From: Bradyrhizobium septentrionale
Lineage (GTDB): Bacteria > Pseudomonadota > Alphaproteobacteria > Rhizobiales > Xanthobacteraceae
Assembly (NCBI RefSeq): GCF_011516645.4
Contig: NZ_CP088285.1
Location: 6,094,501 to 6,158,500, forward strand
Reading direction: 5' to 3'
DNA: 64,000 nt
The notes under the pieces are model-generated. The model did no database searches. It was not told where the DNA came from and worked only from the letters and a program-made list of their open reading frames with translations. The translations under genes and the position numbers were made by a program. Shown piece after piece: positions 26,881 to 34,681 of this stretch; position 1 is the stretch's first letter, and each line of letters begins with the position of its first letter.

Positions 26881-27611
26881 TTGTTGAGGCGGGGGCCGCC
26901 GAGACCGTGGGCAATAGAATTGATCCTCGGCCGGTATTGATTGTGACTGGATTGGTGCAGGAGGCCCGCATCGCGGCAGGGCCCGGCATGATCGTGATCT
27001 GCAGTTCAAGCGATCCGCAGCAGCTGCGTGCATTGCTGGCGACGCTGGATCCCATGACGTTCCGCGGCGTGATCTCGTTCGGCGTGGCCGGCGGGCTCGA
27101 CCCGTCGCTGAAATCCGGCGATGTGGTGGTCGCGACCGAAGTGATGGCCGGCGATACCCGTTTCCTGGCGGCATCCGCGCTGAACGAGGAGATGATCGCC
27201 AGCGCCGCGCTGAAGCGCCGCAGGATCGTCCGTGGCGGTCTCGCCGGCGTGGAAGAGGTGATTGCGGCGAAGGCCTGCAAGGCCGCCCTGCGCTCGATCA
27301 CGGGCGCTGCTGCGGTCGACATGGAGAGCCATATCGCGGCAGCCTATGCCGCAAGGGCAGGCATTCCGTTCGCCGCGCTGCGCGTGATCAGCGATCCCGC
27401 GCACCGGGCGCTGCCCGAGCTTGCGAAATCCGCGGTGAAGCCGAACGGCGACATCGACCTGCGCAAGGTGCTGAGCGGCATCGCGCGCAATCCGCGGACG
27501 CTGCGGGCGCTGGTGTCGACCGGTATCGACTTCAACCGTGCGCTGCGCTCGCTGCGCAGCTGCCGCGGCTTCCTGCTCGGCAACGACGTGCTGGTGCCGG
27601 TGGAGGCCTGA
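26877..27611 (+). CDS. hpnG: HpnG, adenosylhopane nucleosidase/phosphorylase
   Basis: A 244-residue nucleoside-phosphorylase-fold protein. It starts at GTG 26877 within the hpnF stop (GTGA overlap). Visible features are VLIVTGLVQEARI at the start, SFGVAGGLDP, and the substrate-binding AVDMESHIAAAYA followed by ALRVISDPA. HpnG removes adenine from adenosylhopane, the product of HpnH, to give ribosylhopane (phospho-form), the precursor of bacteriohopanetetrol and of the HpnO product. A strong terminator follows at 27651. Confidence 0.93.
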   Translation: MIVEAGAAETVGNRIDPRPVLIVTGLVQEARIAAGPGMIVICSSSDPQQLRALLATLDPMTFRGVISFGVAGGLDPSLKSGDVVVATEVMAGDTRFLAASALNEEMIASAALKRRRIVRGGLAGVEEVIAAKACKAALRSITGAAAVDMESHIAAAYAARAGIPFAALRVISDPAHRALPELAKSAVKPNGDIDLRKVLSGIARNPRTLRALVSTGIDFNRALRSLRSCRGFLLGNDVLVPVEA

Positions 27612-27650
27612 CAGGCCACCGGCGAGGCGCTGACGCCGAGATACACCCTC

Positions 27651-27690
27651 AAAAAAAGGCCCGGTCGCATCGCGATCGGGCCTTTTGTTT
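27651..27690 (+). terminator. Rho-independent terminator after hpnG
   Basis: A run of seven A residues leads into a stem made by GGCCCG-g-TCG and its complement (one G-T pair) with a five-base loop, followed by TTTTGTTTT. It closes the hpnC-hpnG transcript. Confidence 0.9.
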
Positions 27691-27914
27691 TGGTCGCTCA
27701 TGAGCCGGCTTGATGCCGCCCCGTCCGGCTCCGCGCGTTGCTCGGCGGGGGACTTGTCCAGCCGGATAGGGATACCGCGGTTCCCGTTCCCGCCGCCTCA
27801 GGGCGTGGCGCTGGTCTCCACCGGCCACGCCCGGCGGCCTCCGGGGCGCCTGGTGCCGTGCTGCGACCTCAAGGCTCCGCCGAATGCTTGACAAGCACGG
27901 GCATTCGAACGAGT
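27691..27914. other. Gene-free leader of the TetR gene
   Basis: With the terminator, this forms a gene-free gap of about 340 bp. Apart from TTGACA at 27888-27893, a possible -35 for the TetR gene without a convincing -10 at 17 bases, no coding or repeat signal was recognised. Confidence 0.4.
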
Positions 27915-27937
27915 ATGAACTATGATCCTGTGTTCAT
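27915..27937. promoter_or_regulatory. Inverted repeat ATGAAC-N11-GTTCAT, likely TetR operator
   Basis: Two perfect 6-bp half-sites lie 11 bases apart, 15 bp upstream of the TetR-family start codon and close to the expected -10 region. A dyad of this size is the usual TetR-family operator form. Autoregulation of the TetR gene and its co-transcribed downstream genes is the simplest reading. Confidence 0.5.
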
Positions 27938-27952
27938 GAATTAAGGTTCACG

Positions 27953-28597
27953 ATGGCACTCGCTGCGGTTCGCCTCAATCAGCTCGTCGAAACCAAGGCG
28001 CGCATCCTGGATGCCGCCAGGGAGGCCGTGGCGCTGAGTGGCTGGAAGGATGCCCAGATCGCCCTGATCGCCTCACGGGCCGGCGTGGCCACGGGCAGCG
28101 TGTACCGCTACTTCGACTCGAAGGCAGACCTCTACGCGCAGGTGCTGGGGCAGGTTTCCGAGCGCGAGGTGGCCGTGGTTGCCGCGATCGTCGAGGCCGA
28201 AGGATCTGCGTCGCAGTGTCTGGTGGACGCGATTTACACCTTCTCGGTCCGCGCGATGCGCGGCCGCCGTCTGGCCTACGCACTGATCGCCGAACCCTGT
28301 GAACCCGAGATCGACGCGGCGCGCCTGAAATACCGCGCGGCGCTGGCCGACCAGATCGCAAGGCTGGTCCGGCGCGGCATCGCCAGCGGTGAATTCGTCG
28401 AGATCGACGCCAACGTCGCGGCCTCCTGCGTGACCGGCGCTTTCATGGAGGCGCTGGTTGGTCCTCTGGCGCCCGAAGCGGACCCGGATTCCGACGCGGC
28501 CAAGGCGATCGCACAATCGATCGCCGGGCTTTCCGCGCGCATGCTGTTTCGCCACGCCACGCCTGAATTGACCCCTGTATCGAGAGTGTCCGCATGA
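27953..28597 (+). CDS. TetR family transcriptional regulator
   Basis: A 214-residue regulator. The N-terminal helix-turn-helix covers about residues 12-58, with KARILDAAREAVALSGWKD and the recognition part IASRAGVATGSVYRYFDSKADLY. The C-terminal ligand domain carries no identifiable motif. The gene overlaps the next gene, an AidB-like acyl-CoA dehydrogenase, by 4 bp (ATGA), so it probably controls that operon. A dyad immediately upstream is a candidate operator. Fatty acyl-CoA is a common ligand for regulators in this setting, but that is inference. Confidence 0.9.
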   Translation: MALAAVRLNQLVETKARILDAAREAVALSGWKDAQIALIASRAGVATGSVYRYFDSKADLYAQVLGQVSEREVAVVAAIVEAEGSASQCLVDAIYTFSVRAMRGRRLAYALIAEPCEPEIDAARLKYRAALADQIARLVRRGIASGEFVEIDANVAASCVTGAFMEALVGPLAPEADPDSDAAKAIAQSIAGLSARMLFRHATPELTPVSRVSA

Positions 28598-30282
28598 ATG
28601 CGCGTGTCCAGCCGGTTGCCGTCGCGGCAACGAAAGCCAGTCCGTTTGCGACCCACGAAGTCCGCAATCAGGCGCGGCCGGCGACAGGCTTCAACGCGTT
28701 CGACGATGATCGCGCGTTGAGCGGCCTGATCGCAAAGCTCGCGCCGTGGGCGAAGGACAAGCTCTCCGCGCTCGGGGCCCATGCCGGCAGCGAACCCGTG
28801 CAGGACGCGGCGCGGCTTGCCAACGAGCACGAACCAAAACTCTTGACCCACGACCGGTATGGCAACCGGAATGATTGGGTCGAATTTCATCCGGCCTGGC
28901 ATCAATTGATGGCGCTGGCGTTCCAGAGCGAAGTCCACAGCCTGGCCTGGTCGACGCGCGAACCGCACGGACATCTGGCCCGCGCGGCGCTGAGCTATCT
29001 CTGGAATCAAATCGAGAACGGCGTCGGTTGCCCCACGGGAATGGCTTACGCTGCGATCGCGGGGTTTACCGGCAAGCCGCAATTCAGCCTGTGGCGGGAA
29101 CGCACGCTGGCTGCCGACTACGATCCGCGGCGGCTCCCGATCGAGGAGAAGCGCGCGGCGGTCATCGGTTATGCGATGACCGAGAAGCAGGGCGGCTCCG
29201 ATCTGCGCGAAACCCAGACCACCGCGCGCTTCGTCGAGCGCGGCGCGCATGGCGAGATCTATGCGATCACCGGCCACAAATGGTTCTTCTCGGTGCCGGT
29301 CGCCGATGGGTTCTACACCCTGGCGCAGACCCAATCCGGCGTCAGCTGCCTGTTCGTGCCGCGCCTGCTGCCCGACGGCAGCGCCAACCGCGTCCACATC
29401 CAGCGCCTGAAGGACAAATGCGGCAACCGCTCGAACGCCTCGAGCGAGATCGAGTATCACGACACCTGGTCGATCCTGGTCGGCGAAGAAGGGCGCGGCA
29501 TCCGGGAAATCCTTTCTCATGCGCATCTGACCAGGCTGGACTTCGCGGTCGGCTCCGCCGGCCTGATGCGGCAGGCGTTGAGCCTGGCCTTGAACCACGC
29601 GCAGACGCGAACGGCGTTCGGCAAGCCGATGTCCGAGCTTCCGATGCAGCGCAATGTGCTCGCCGACCTCGCGCTCGAGAGCGAGGCGGCGATGCTTGGC
29701 GCATTTCGGGTCGCGCGTGCGACCGACGGCCTGCAAACGAGCGAGCACGAACGGCTGCTGGCGCGGGTCGCCACTCCAGTGATGAAGTTCTGGAATTGCC
29801 AGCGCGCCCCGGCGTTCACCTACGAGTGCCTGCAGGTGCACGGCGGCAACGGCTTCATCATGGAGAACCCGATGGCACGGCTTTATCGCGAGGCGCCGCT
29901 GAACTCGATCTGGGAAGGCACCTCGAACATGATGTGCATGGACGTGCTGCGGGCCATGCAACGCGATGCAAATTGCCGCGACGCATTCGTCGACGAACTG
30001 CGTGCGAGCAGGGGCCTCAACCCGATCTATGACAAGAGCACCGACGATCTCGCCGATCGACTGGCTGCGCGATATCCTGACGACGGGCATGCGCGGGCGC
30101 TGGTCACTCGCATGGCGCATGCGTTGCAGGCTGCCGAGATGCTGCGGCATGGCGACGCCGCTGCCGCCGATCTGTTCGTGCAATCCAGGCTTGGCGCGGG
30201 CGGCATGCACGTGTTCGGCACGCTGCCGACATCGGAAGGCCTCAGCCGTATCGTCGCGCGCGCCTCAGTCATCCGTCACTAG
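28594..30282 (+). CDS. AidB-like acyl-CoA dehydrogenase family protein
   Basis: A 562-residue flavoprotein of the acyl-CoA dehydrogenase superfamily with the AidB layout. The N-terminal THEVRNQARPATGFNAFDDD and DRYGNRNDWVEFHPAWH are AidB-specific. The FAD/substrate region is GYAMTEKQGGSDLRET and HKWFFSVPVADGF, and the C-terminal domain has VHGGNGFIMENPMARLYREAPLNSIWEGTSN. AidB binds DNA and is linked to alkylation responses in E. coli, while many homologs are simply acyl-CoA dehydrogenases. No Ada-type site is visible. It is translationally coupled to the TetR gene and followed by aldolase and DUF2520 genes, which suggests a small catabolic operon rather than a repair one. Confidence 0.85.
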   Translation: MNARVQPVAVAATKASPFATHEVRNQARPATGFNAFDDDRALSGLIAKLAPWAKDKLSALGAHAGSEPVQDAARLANEHEPKLLTHDRYGNRNDWVEFHPAWHQLMALAFQSEVHSLAWSTREPHGHLARAALSYLWNQIENGVGCPTGMAYAAIAGFTGKPQFSLWRERTLAADYDPRRLPIEEKRAAVIGYAMTEKQGGSDLRETQTTARFVERGAHGEIYAITGHKWFFSVPVADGFYTLAQTQSGVSCLFVPRLLPDGSANRVHIQRLKDKCGNRSNASSEIEYHDTWSILVGEEGRGIREILSHAHLTRLDFAVGSAGLMRQALSLALNHAQTRTAFGKPMSELPMQRNVLADLALESEAAMLGAFRVARATDGLQTSEHERLLARVATPVMKFWNCQRAPAFTYECLQVHGGNGFIMENPMARLYREAPLNSIWEGTSNMMCMDVLRAMQRDANCRDAFVDELRASRGLNPIYDKSTDDLADRLAARYPDDGHARALVTRMAHALQAAEMLRHGDAAAADLFVQSRLGAGGMHVFGTLPTSEGLSRIVARASVIRH

Positions 30283-30295
30283 GAAGCTCAGTCAT

Positions 30296-31138
30296 ATGCG
30301 TCAGAGCGAAGTTTGTGCCGTCAACGACATCAGAGCCGTTGTGGGCGAAGAGGAATGGGCAACCCGGGTCGATCTCGCGGCGTGCTATCGCCTGGTCGCG
30401 CTCTATGGAATGACCGACCTGATCTACAACCACATCAGTGCGCAAATCCCCGGGCATGACGACCAGTACCTGATCAATCCCTATGGCATGCTGTACGAGG
30501 AAATCACGGCGTCGAGCCTCGTCAAGATCGACATCGAGGGCCGCACCCTGCTGCAGCCCGACCACGGCTACAATGTCAACGTCGCCGGCTTCTATCTGCA
30601 CGCCCCGATCCATCGCGCGCGGCCCGACGTGAAGTGCGTCCTGCATACCCACACCAGGGCAGGCACGGCGGTCAGCACGCTGGCCGAAGGGCTGCTTCCA
30701 CTGTCGCAGACGGCGATGCGGTTTCACGGGCGGATCGGCTATCACGATTTCGAGGGGCCGGCGATCGATCGTGACGAATGCGATCGGGTCGTCGCCGATC
30801 TCGGCCGCAACAACGTGTTGGTGCTTCGCAATCATGGCCTCTTGGTCTGCGGCAACACGATCCCGCAGGCCTTCAACGCGATCTACTGGCTGGAGCAGGC
30901 GTGCCGGATCCAGGTCGATGCGCTCGGCTGCGGCCGGCCGCTGCACACCCCGACCGAACTCGCGATCGACAACACGGTGACCTGCTTTGCCGGCACTGAG
31001 ATCACGCTCGACAACGAGCGCGACACCAATCCAGTGTTGAATGAAACAGCGCAAAATCTGCAAGCCGGTTACGGCTTGCTGGAATGGCCGGCGCTGCGGC
31101 GCAGGCTCGACCGCATCGACGGGAGCTATGCGCAATGA
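30296..31138 (+). CDS. Class II aldolase/adducin family protein
   Basis: ATG 30296 is chosen with AGGAAG upstream; the product has 280 residues. It has the metal-binding features of class II sugar-phosphate aldolases and epimerases: YNHISAQIPG, INPYGMLYEEITASSLVKID, the His pair in VLHTHTRAGTAVS and the third His in LRNHGLLVCG. Family members cleave or epimerise small sugar phosphates or hydroxyacids. The substrate is unknown. It lies 13 bp after the AidB-like gene and overlaps the DUF2520 gene by 4 bp. Confidence 0.87.
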   Translation: MRQSEVCAVNDIRAVVGEEEWATRVDLAACYRLVALYGMTDLIYNHISAQIPGHDDQYLINPYGMLYEEITASSLVKIDIEGRTLLQPDHGYNVNVAGFYLHAPIHRARPDVKCVLHTHTRAGTAVSTLAEGLLPLSQTAMRFHGRIGYHDFEGPAIDRDECDRVVADLGRNNVLVLRNHGLLVCGNTIPQAFNAIYWLEQACRIQVDALGCGRPLHTPTELAIDNTVTCFAGTEITLDNERDTNPVLNETAQNLQAGYGLLEWPALRRRLDRIDGSYAQ

Positions 31139-32037
31139 GCGCGTCGCCGACGGCGTTGCGGATCGGCTTCATCGGCGCCGGCCGCGTCGCGCAAACGCTC
31201 GCGCCGGCGTTTGCCCGCACGGATCTGAACGTTGCGGCCTTCTACAACCGCGGCCGTGATGCCGCGCAGCAGCTCGGATCGCGCGTGCCGTCGGCGCGGC
31301 CGATGACGCACGCGCAGCAGGTCGTGGACAGCTGCGATGTGGTTTTCCTGACGGTGAGCGATGACGCGATCCTGCCGGTGTGCCGCGAACTGCGCTGGGA
31401 GCCGCGTCACCGCGTGGTCCATTGCAGCGGCGCGACCGAGCTTTCGGCACTCGATCATGCGAAAGCCGCGGGCGCAGCAACCGGCGGATTTCATCCAATG
31501 CAGATGTTTGCCAATCCCGACGTCGCGCTCGAGGGACTGCGCGGATGCACCGTCGGCATCGAGGCAGAGCCCGATTTCAGGCGCGACCTCGAACATCTCG
31601 CTGTCAGCATCGGCTGCGAACCGCTGGCGCTGCCGGCCGGCGTGCGAGCGCTCTATCATGCGTCGGCCTACTATGTCGGTCCGTTCCTGATCGCGCTGCT
31701 CAAGGAAGGCGTCGAGCTCTGGAAGAGTTTTGGCGCCAGCGAGGCCGACGCGCTGCGTGCGATGATGCCGCTGCTGCGCGGCACGGTCGCGGCTGTTCTG
31801 GACGGTGGCCTCGCCAACGGCATGGGCGGCTGCGTGGCGCGCGGCGACGTTGGAACGATCCTCAAGCACCTCCGAGCCCTGGACGAGCGCTTTCCTCCCT
31901 CGGGCGCGCTGTATCGCGAACTGGCCCTGCGCAATGTTCCGCTCGGGATCGAGCGCGGCACACTCAGCGCGCCGCGCGCGGCCGAAATCGAGAAGGTGCT
32001 TCGACGGAATAGCCGGGAAGAGCAGGCGGTCTCCTGA
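31135..32037 (+). CDS. Rossmann-fold protein with DUF2520 domain
   Basis: The 300-residue product starts with a dinucleotide-binding motif (IGFIGAGRVAQTLA) and the N-terminal half resembles F420/NADP oxidoreductase or ketopantoate-reductase folds (VVFLTVSDDAILPV, VVHCSGATELSAL). The C-terminal half, with GGFHPMQMFANPD and ALYHASAYYVGPFLIALL, is DUF2520. No function is established. The ATG overlaps the aldolase gene stop by 4 bp, so the two are co-translated. A dehydrogenase acting on the product of the neighbouring aldolase is plausible. Confidence 0.85.
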   Translation: MSASPTALRIGFIGAGRVAQTLAPAFARTDLNVAAFYNRGRDAAQQLGSRVPSARPMTHAQQVVDSCDVVFLTVSDDAILPVCRELRWEPRHRVVHCSGATELSALDHAKAAGAATGGFHPMQMFANPDVALEGLRGCTVGIEAEPDFRRDLEHLAVSIGCEPLALPAGVRALYHASAYYVGPFLIALLKEGVELWKSFGASEADALRAMMPLLRGTVAAVLDGGLANGMGGCVARGDVGTILKHLRALDERFPPSGALYRELALRNVPLGIERGTLSAPRAAEIEKVLRRNSREEQAVS

Positions 32038-32040
32038 TCG

Positions 32041-32076
32041 AAAAAAGGCCCCGGTTCGCTGAACCGAGGCCTTTCA
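32041..32076. terminator. Bidirectional terminator between the DUF2520 gene and hpnH
   Basis: GGCCCCGGTTC and GAACCGAGGCC form a stem with one mismatch and a three-base loop, preceded by AAAAAA and followed by CTTTC. It lies between two convergent genes. Confidence 0.8.
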
Positions 32077-32096
32077 TCATTCTGCTCACACAAAGC

Positions 32097-33257
32097 CTAG
32101 GCGGCGGTGGAAGCCTTCTGCTGCTTCTTGGCGGCGGCAGCCTCCGCCTCGTCACGGCGGATATCCGAGAGCTTCTTCTGGACCTGCTCGGCGAAGATGT
32201 ACTGCGCGGGACGCTGCTTCGACATGTCGATCTCGGGCGCCATCGGGCCGGTCGTCCTGATGCCGCGCAGCGCCACCCACATCGCCTTCAGCGGATTGTT
32301 GATCGCAGCGGTTGCGGCGGTCGGCTCGTAGCCGCAATGCGCCATGCAGTCGGCGCACTTCTCATACTTGCCGGTGCCGTAGGTCTCCCAATCGGTGGTG
32401 TCCATCAGCTCCTTGAAGGTCTTGGCGTAGCCTTCACCGAGCAGATAGCAGGGCTTCTGCCAGCCGAAGATGTTGCGCGCCGGCATGCCCCAGGGCGTGC
32501 ACTCGTATTCCTGGTTGCCGGCGAGGAAGTCGAGGAACAGGCCGGAATGCATGAAGTTCCACTTCTTGCCCTTGCCGAGCGCAAAGACGTCGCGGAACAG
32601 CTTCTTGGTCTTGGTGCGGTTGAGGAAGTGCTCCTGGTCGGGCGCACGCTCATAGGCGTAACCCGGCGACATCGAGACGCCGACGCCGAGCTCGGTGGTG
32701 AAGTCGAGGAACTTTGCGATCTCCTCGGCCGGATGGCCGTCGAAGATGGTGGCGTTGACGTTGACCGTGAAGCCGCGGGCCTTCGCTGCCTTGATCGCGG
32801 AGACGGCGCGATCGAACACGCCCTTCTGCGACACTGCCTTGTCGTGATGATCCTTCAGGCCGTCGAGATGCACGGAGAAGAACAGGTAGGGCGACGGCTC
32901 GAACAGATCGAGCTTCTTCTCGAGCAGCAGCGCATTGGTGCACAGCGAGACGAACTTCTTGCGCGCCACGAGGCCGCGCACGATCTCGCCGATCTCTTTG
33001 TGGATCAGCGGCTCGCCGCCGGGAATTGCCACCATCGGCGCGCCGCATTCATCGGCTGCGTCCCAGCATTCCTGCGCAGTCATGCGGCGATTGAGGATCG
33101 CATCCGGATAGTCGATCTTGCCACAGCCGACGCAGGCGAGGTTGCAACGGAACAACGGTTCCAGCATCAACACGAGCGGATAGCGTTTGCGGCCAAGCAG
33201 CTTCTGCTTGATCAGATAACCGCCGATACGCATTTCCTTGAAGAACGGTATAGCCAT
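32097..33257 (-). CDS. hpnH: HpnH, adenosylhopane synthase (radical SAM)
   Basis: The start at 33257 gives MAIPFFKEMRIGGYL, the conserved HpnH N-terminus; the protein has 386 residues. The radical SAM cluster is Cys38, Cys42 and Cys45 in FRCNLACVGCGK. A C-terminal Cys cluster (KCADCMAHCGYEP) resembles a SPASM-like extension. HpnH joins the 5'-deoxyadenosyl group to diploptene, making adenosylhopane, the first side-chain step. The tail after residue 360 is Lys/Ala-rich. It lies 45 bp downstream of ispH on the same strand, so precursor supply and side-chain addition may share a transcript. Confidence 0.95.
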   Translation of the reverse strand: MAIPFFKEMRIGGYLIKQKLLGRKRYPLVLMLEPLFRCNLACVGCGKIDYPDAILNRRMTAQECWDAADECGAPMVAIPGGEPLIHKEIGEIVRGLVARKKFVSLCTNALLLEKKLDLFEPSPYLFFSVHLDGLKDHHDKAVSQKGVFDRAVSAIKAAKARGFTVNVNATIFDGHPAEEIAKFLDFTTELGVGVSMSPGYAYERAPDQEHFLNRTKTKKLFRDVFALGKGKKWNFMHSGLFLDFLAGNQEYECTPWGMPARNIFGWQKPCYLLGEGYAKTFKELMDTTDWETYGTGKYEKCADCMAHCGYEPTAATAAINNPLKAMWVALRGIRTTGPMAPEIDMSKQRPAQYIFAEQVQKKLSDIRRDEAEAAAAKKQQKASTAA

Positions 33258-33302
33258 TAGACGATTTTCTTTCTGCACTTATCAAAGGGAAGTGGGTTCA
33301 GA

Positions 33303-34229
33303 TCAGCCCGCAGTCAGTTCGGCCGGCAGCCGGAATTCGATATTCTCTTCGCGGCCCGGAACAACCGAGACCGACACCGGTCCGATGCGCCGCAGGGCCT
33401 CGATCACATCGTCGACCAAAACTTCGGGCGCTGAAGCGCCCGCGGTAATGCCGACGGCCTTCGCATCCTTCAGCCAATCCGGGTTGAGCTCGCTCCCATC
33501 GGCAATCAGATAACTTGCGACGCCGACCTCGGTGCCGATTTCGCGAAGCCTGTTCGAGTTGGAACTATTGGCGGCCCCCACCACCAAAATGACGTCCACC
33601 AGCTTACTTAGGTCCCTTACCGCAGATTGGCGGTTCTGTGTCGCATAGCAGATATCCCTGATGTCCGGGCCTTGAATATCTGTAAATTTTGCCTGAAGAG
33701 CCGCGATTATGTCCCTGGTGTCGTCCACGGACAACGTGGTCTGGGTGATGTAGGCGACCGGGGCGTCGGTCGGCAGCCTCAGTTCTGCCACATCCTGAAC
33801 GCTCTGGACCAGCAGGACCGGCCCCGGAACCTGCCCCATGGTGCCCTCGACCTCGGGGTGGCCGGCATGCCCGATCAGGATCAGGGCGCGGCCCTTCGCG
33901 ATATAGCGTTTGCCCTGGTTGTGGACCTTGGTGACAAGCGGACAGGTGGCATTGAGCACGGGCAGGTCGCGCTCGGCAGCCTCCTGTTCGACGCTCCTCG
34001 CCACGCCATGGGCGCTGAAGACGGTCACCGCCTTGGCCGGCACTTCCGACAGGTCCTCGACGAAGATCGCGCCCTTCTTCTTCAGGCTTTCGACCACGTA
34101 TTTGTTGTGAACGATCTCGTGGCGGACATAGACCGGCGGGCCATATTTCTGCAGCGCGCGTTCGACGATCTCGATCGCGCGTACAACGCCCGCACAAAAG
34201 CCGCGAGGCTGAGCAAGAAAAACTTCCAT
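33303..34229 (-). CDS. ispH: IspH, 4-hydroxy-3-methylbut-2-enyl diphosphate reductase
   Basis: The start at 34229 ([14 protein letters not shown]) is preferred over 34247; the product has 308 residues. The 4Fe-4S ligands lie in [17 protein letters not shown] and [10 protein letters not shown], and [11 protein letters not shown] is the substrate-binding loop. IspH makes IPP and DMAPP in the last MEP-pathway step. It is placed directly upstream of hpnH within the hopanoid region, so it may be a cluster-dedicated copy. Whether another ispH exists elsewhere cannot be seen here. Confidence 0.95.
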   Translation of the reverse strand: MEVFLAQPRGFCAGVVRAIEIVERALQKYGPPVYVRHEIVHNKYVVESLKKKGAIFVEDLSEVPAKAVTVFSAHGVARSVEQEAAERDLPVLNATCPLVTKVHNQGKRYIAKGRALILIGHAGHPEVEGTMGQVPGPVLLVQSVQDVAELRLPTDAPVAYITQTTLSVDDTRDIIAALQAKFTDIQGPDIRDICYATQNRQSAVRDLSKLVDVILVVGAANSSNSNRLREIGTEVGVASYLIADGSELNPDWLKDAKAVGITAGASAPEVLVDDVIEALRRIGPVSVSVVPGREENIEFRLPAELTAG

Positions 34230-34620
34230 CGGACTTTCGTTACGCAAATTGCACCAATCTCATTCAATGCCCTGCGGCCGTTTCGGCAACGCACTCCACA
34301 CGTCGGACGCCGCAACGTCAGTTGCAATGTCCGCACCATCACAGGTCCTGCATGGGATCCGCGCCCCAAGCGCATGGAAATACAGGCTTTTGTGGAAAAA
34401 AGGTAGCGCTTCGCGCGGGTGGGCGCTCAACCAGGAGGGGCGTATGAGGTAATATGGTGTTGATTTTGGGCCCTGCGACCCTCCGTCCCCCTCACTTGTT
34501 CGTCACTTTATCGCCCTCTGATGCGGTTTATACCGGCCACTCGTGGCCGTTCCCTGTCGTTTGGAACTTCCTCGCCATCGCGTCGAGGAAGGTAACCAAA
34601 ACAACATTAGATCGGTCCCG
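34230..34620. other. Gene-free stretch between divergent ispH and hpnN
   Basis: About 450 bp separates the two start codons, counting up to 34681. Apart from the EcfG-type promoter at 34621 no coding region, repeat or other known site was recognised. A long in-frame extension of hpnN through here (from 34454) lacks similarity to the known HpnN N-terminus. Confidence 0.5.
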
Positions 34621-34645
34621 GGAACTCCGCTACAGAGCGGGCGTT
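34621..34645 (+). promoter_or_regulatory. EcfG-type (general stress sigma factor) promoter of hpnN
   Basis: GGAAC at 34621-34625, a 16-base spacer and CGTT at 34642-34645 match the alphaproteobacterial EcfG consensus without mismatch. The -10 lies 36 bp before the hpnN GTG at 34682. The general stress response is therefore likely to raise hopanoid export. Confidence 0.65.
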
Positions 34646-34681
34646 TTCGGCCATGCTTCCCCGAGATTAGAAAGAAACGAA

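Noticed and set aside
34563-34586. A second GGAAC upstream of hpnN
   Set aside because: No CGTT follows at 16 or 17 bases; only the site at 34621 fits the EcfG pattern.
34454-34681. N-terminal extension of HpnN by 76 residues
   Set aside because: The extension crosses the EcfG-type promoter and has no resemblance to the known HpnN start, which begins at 34682.
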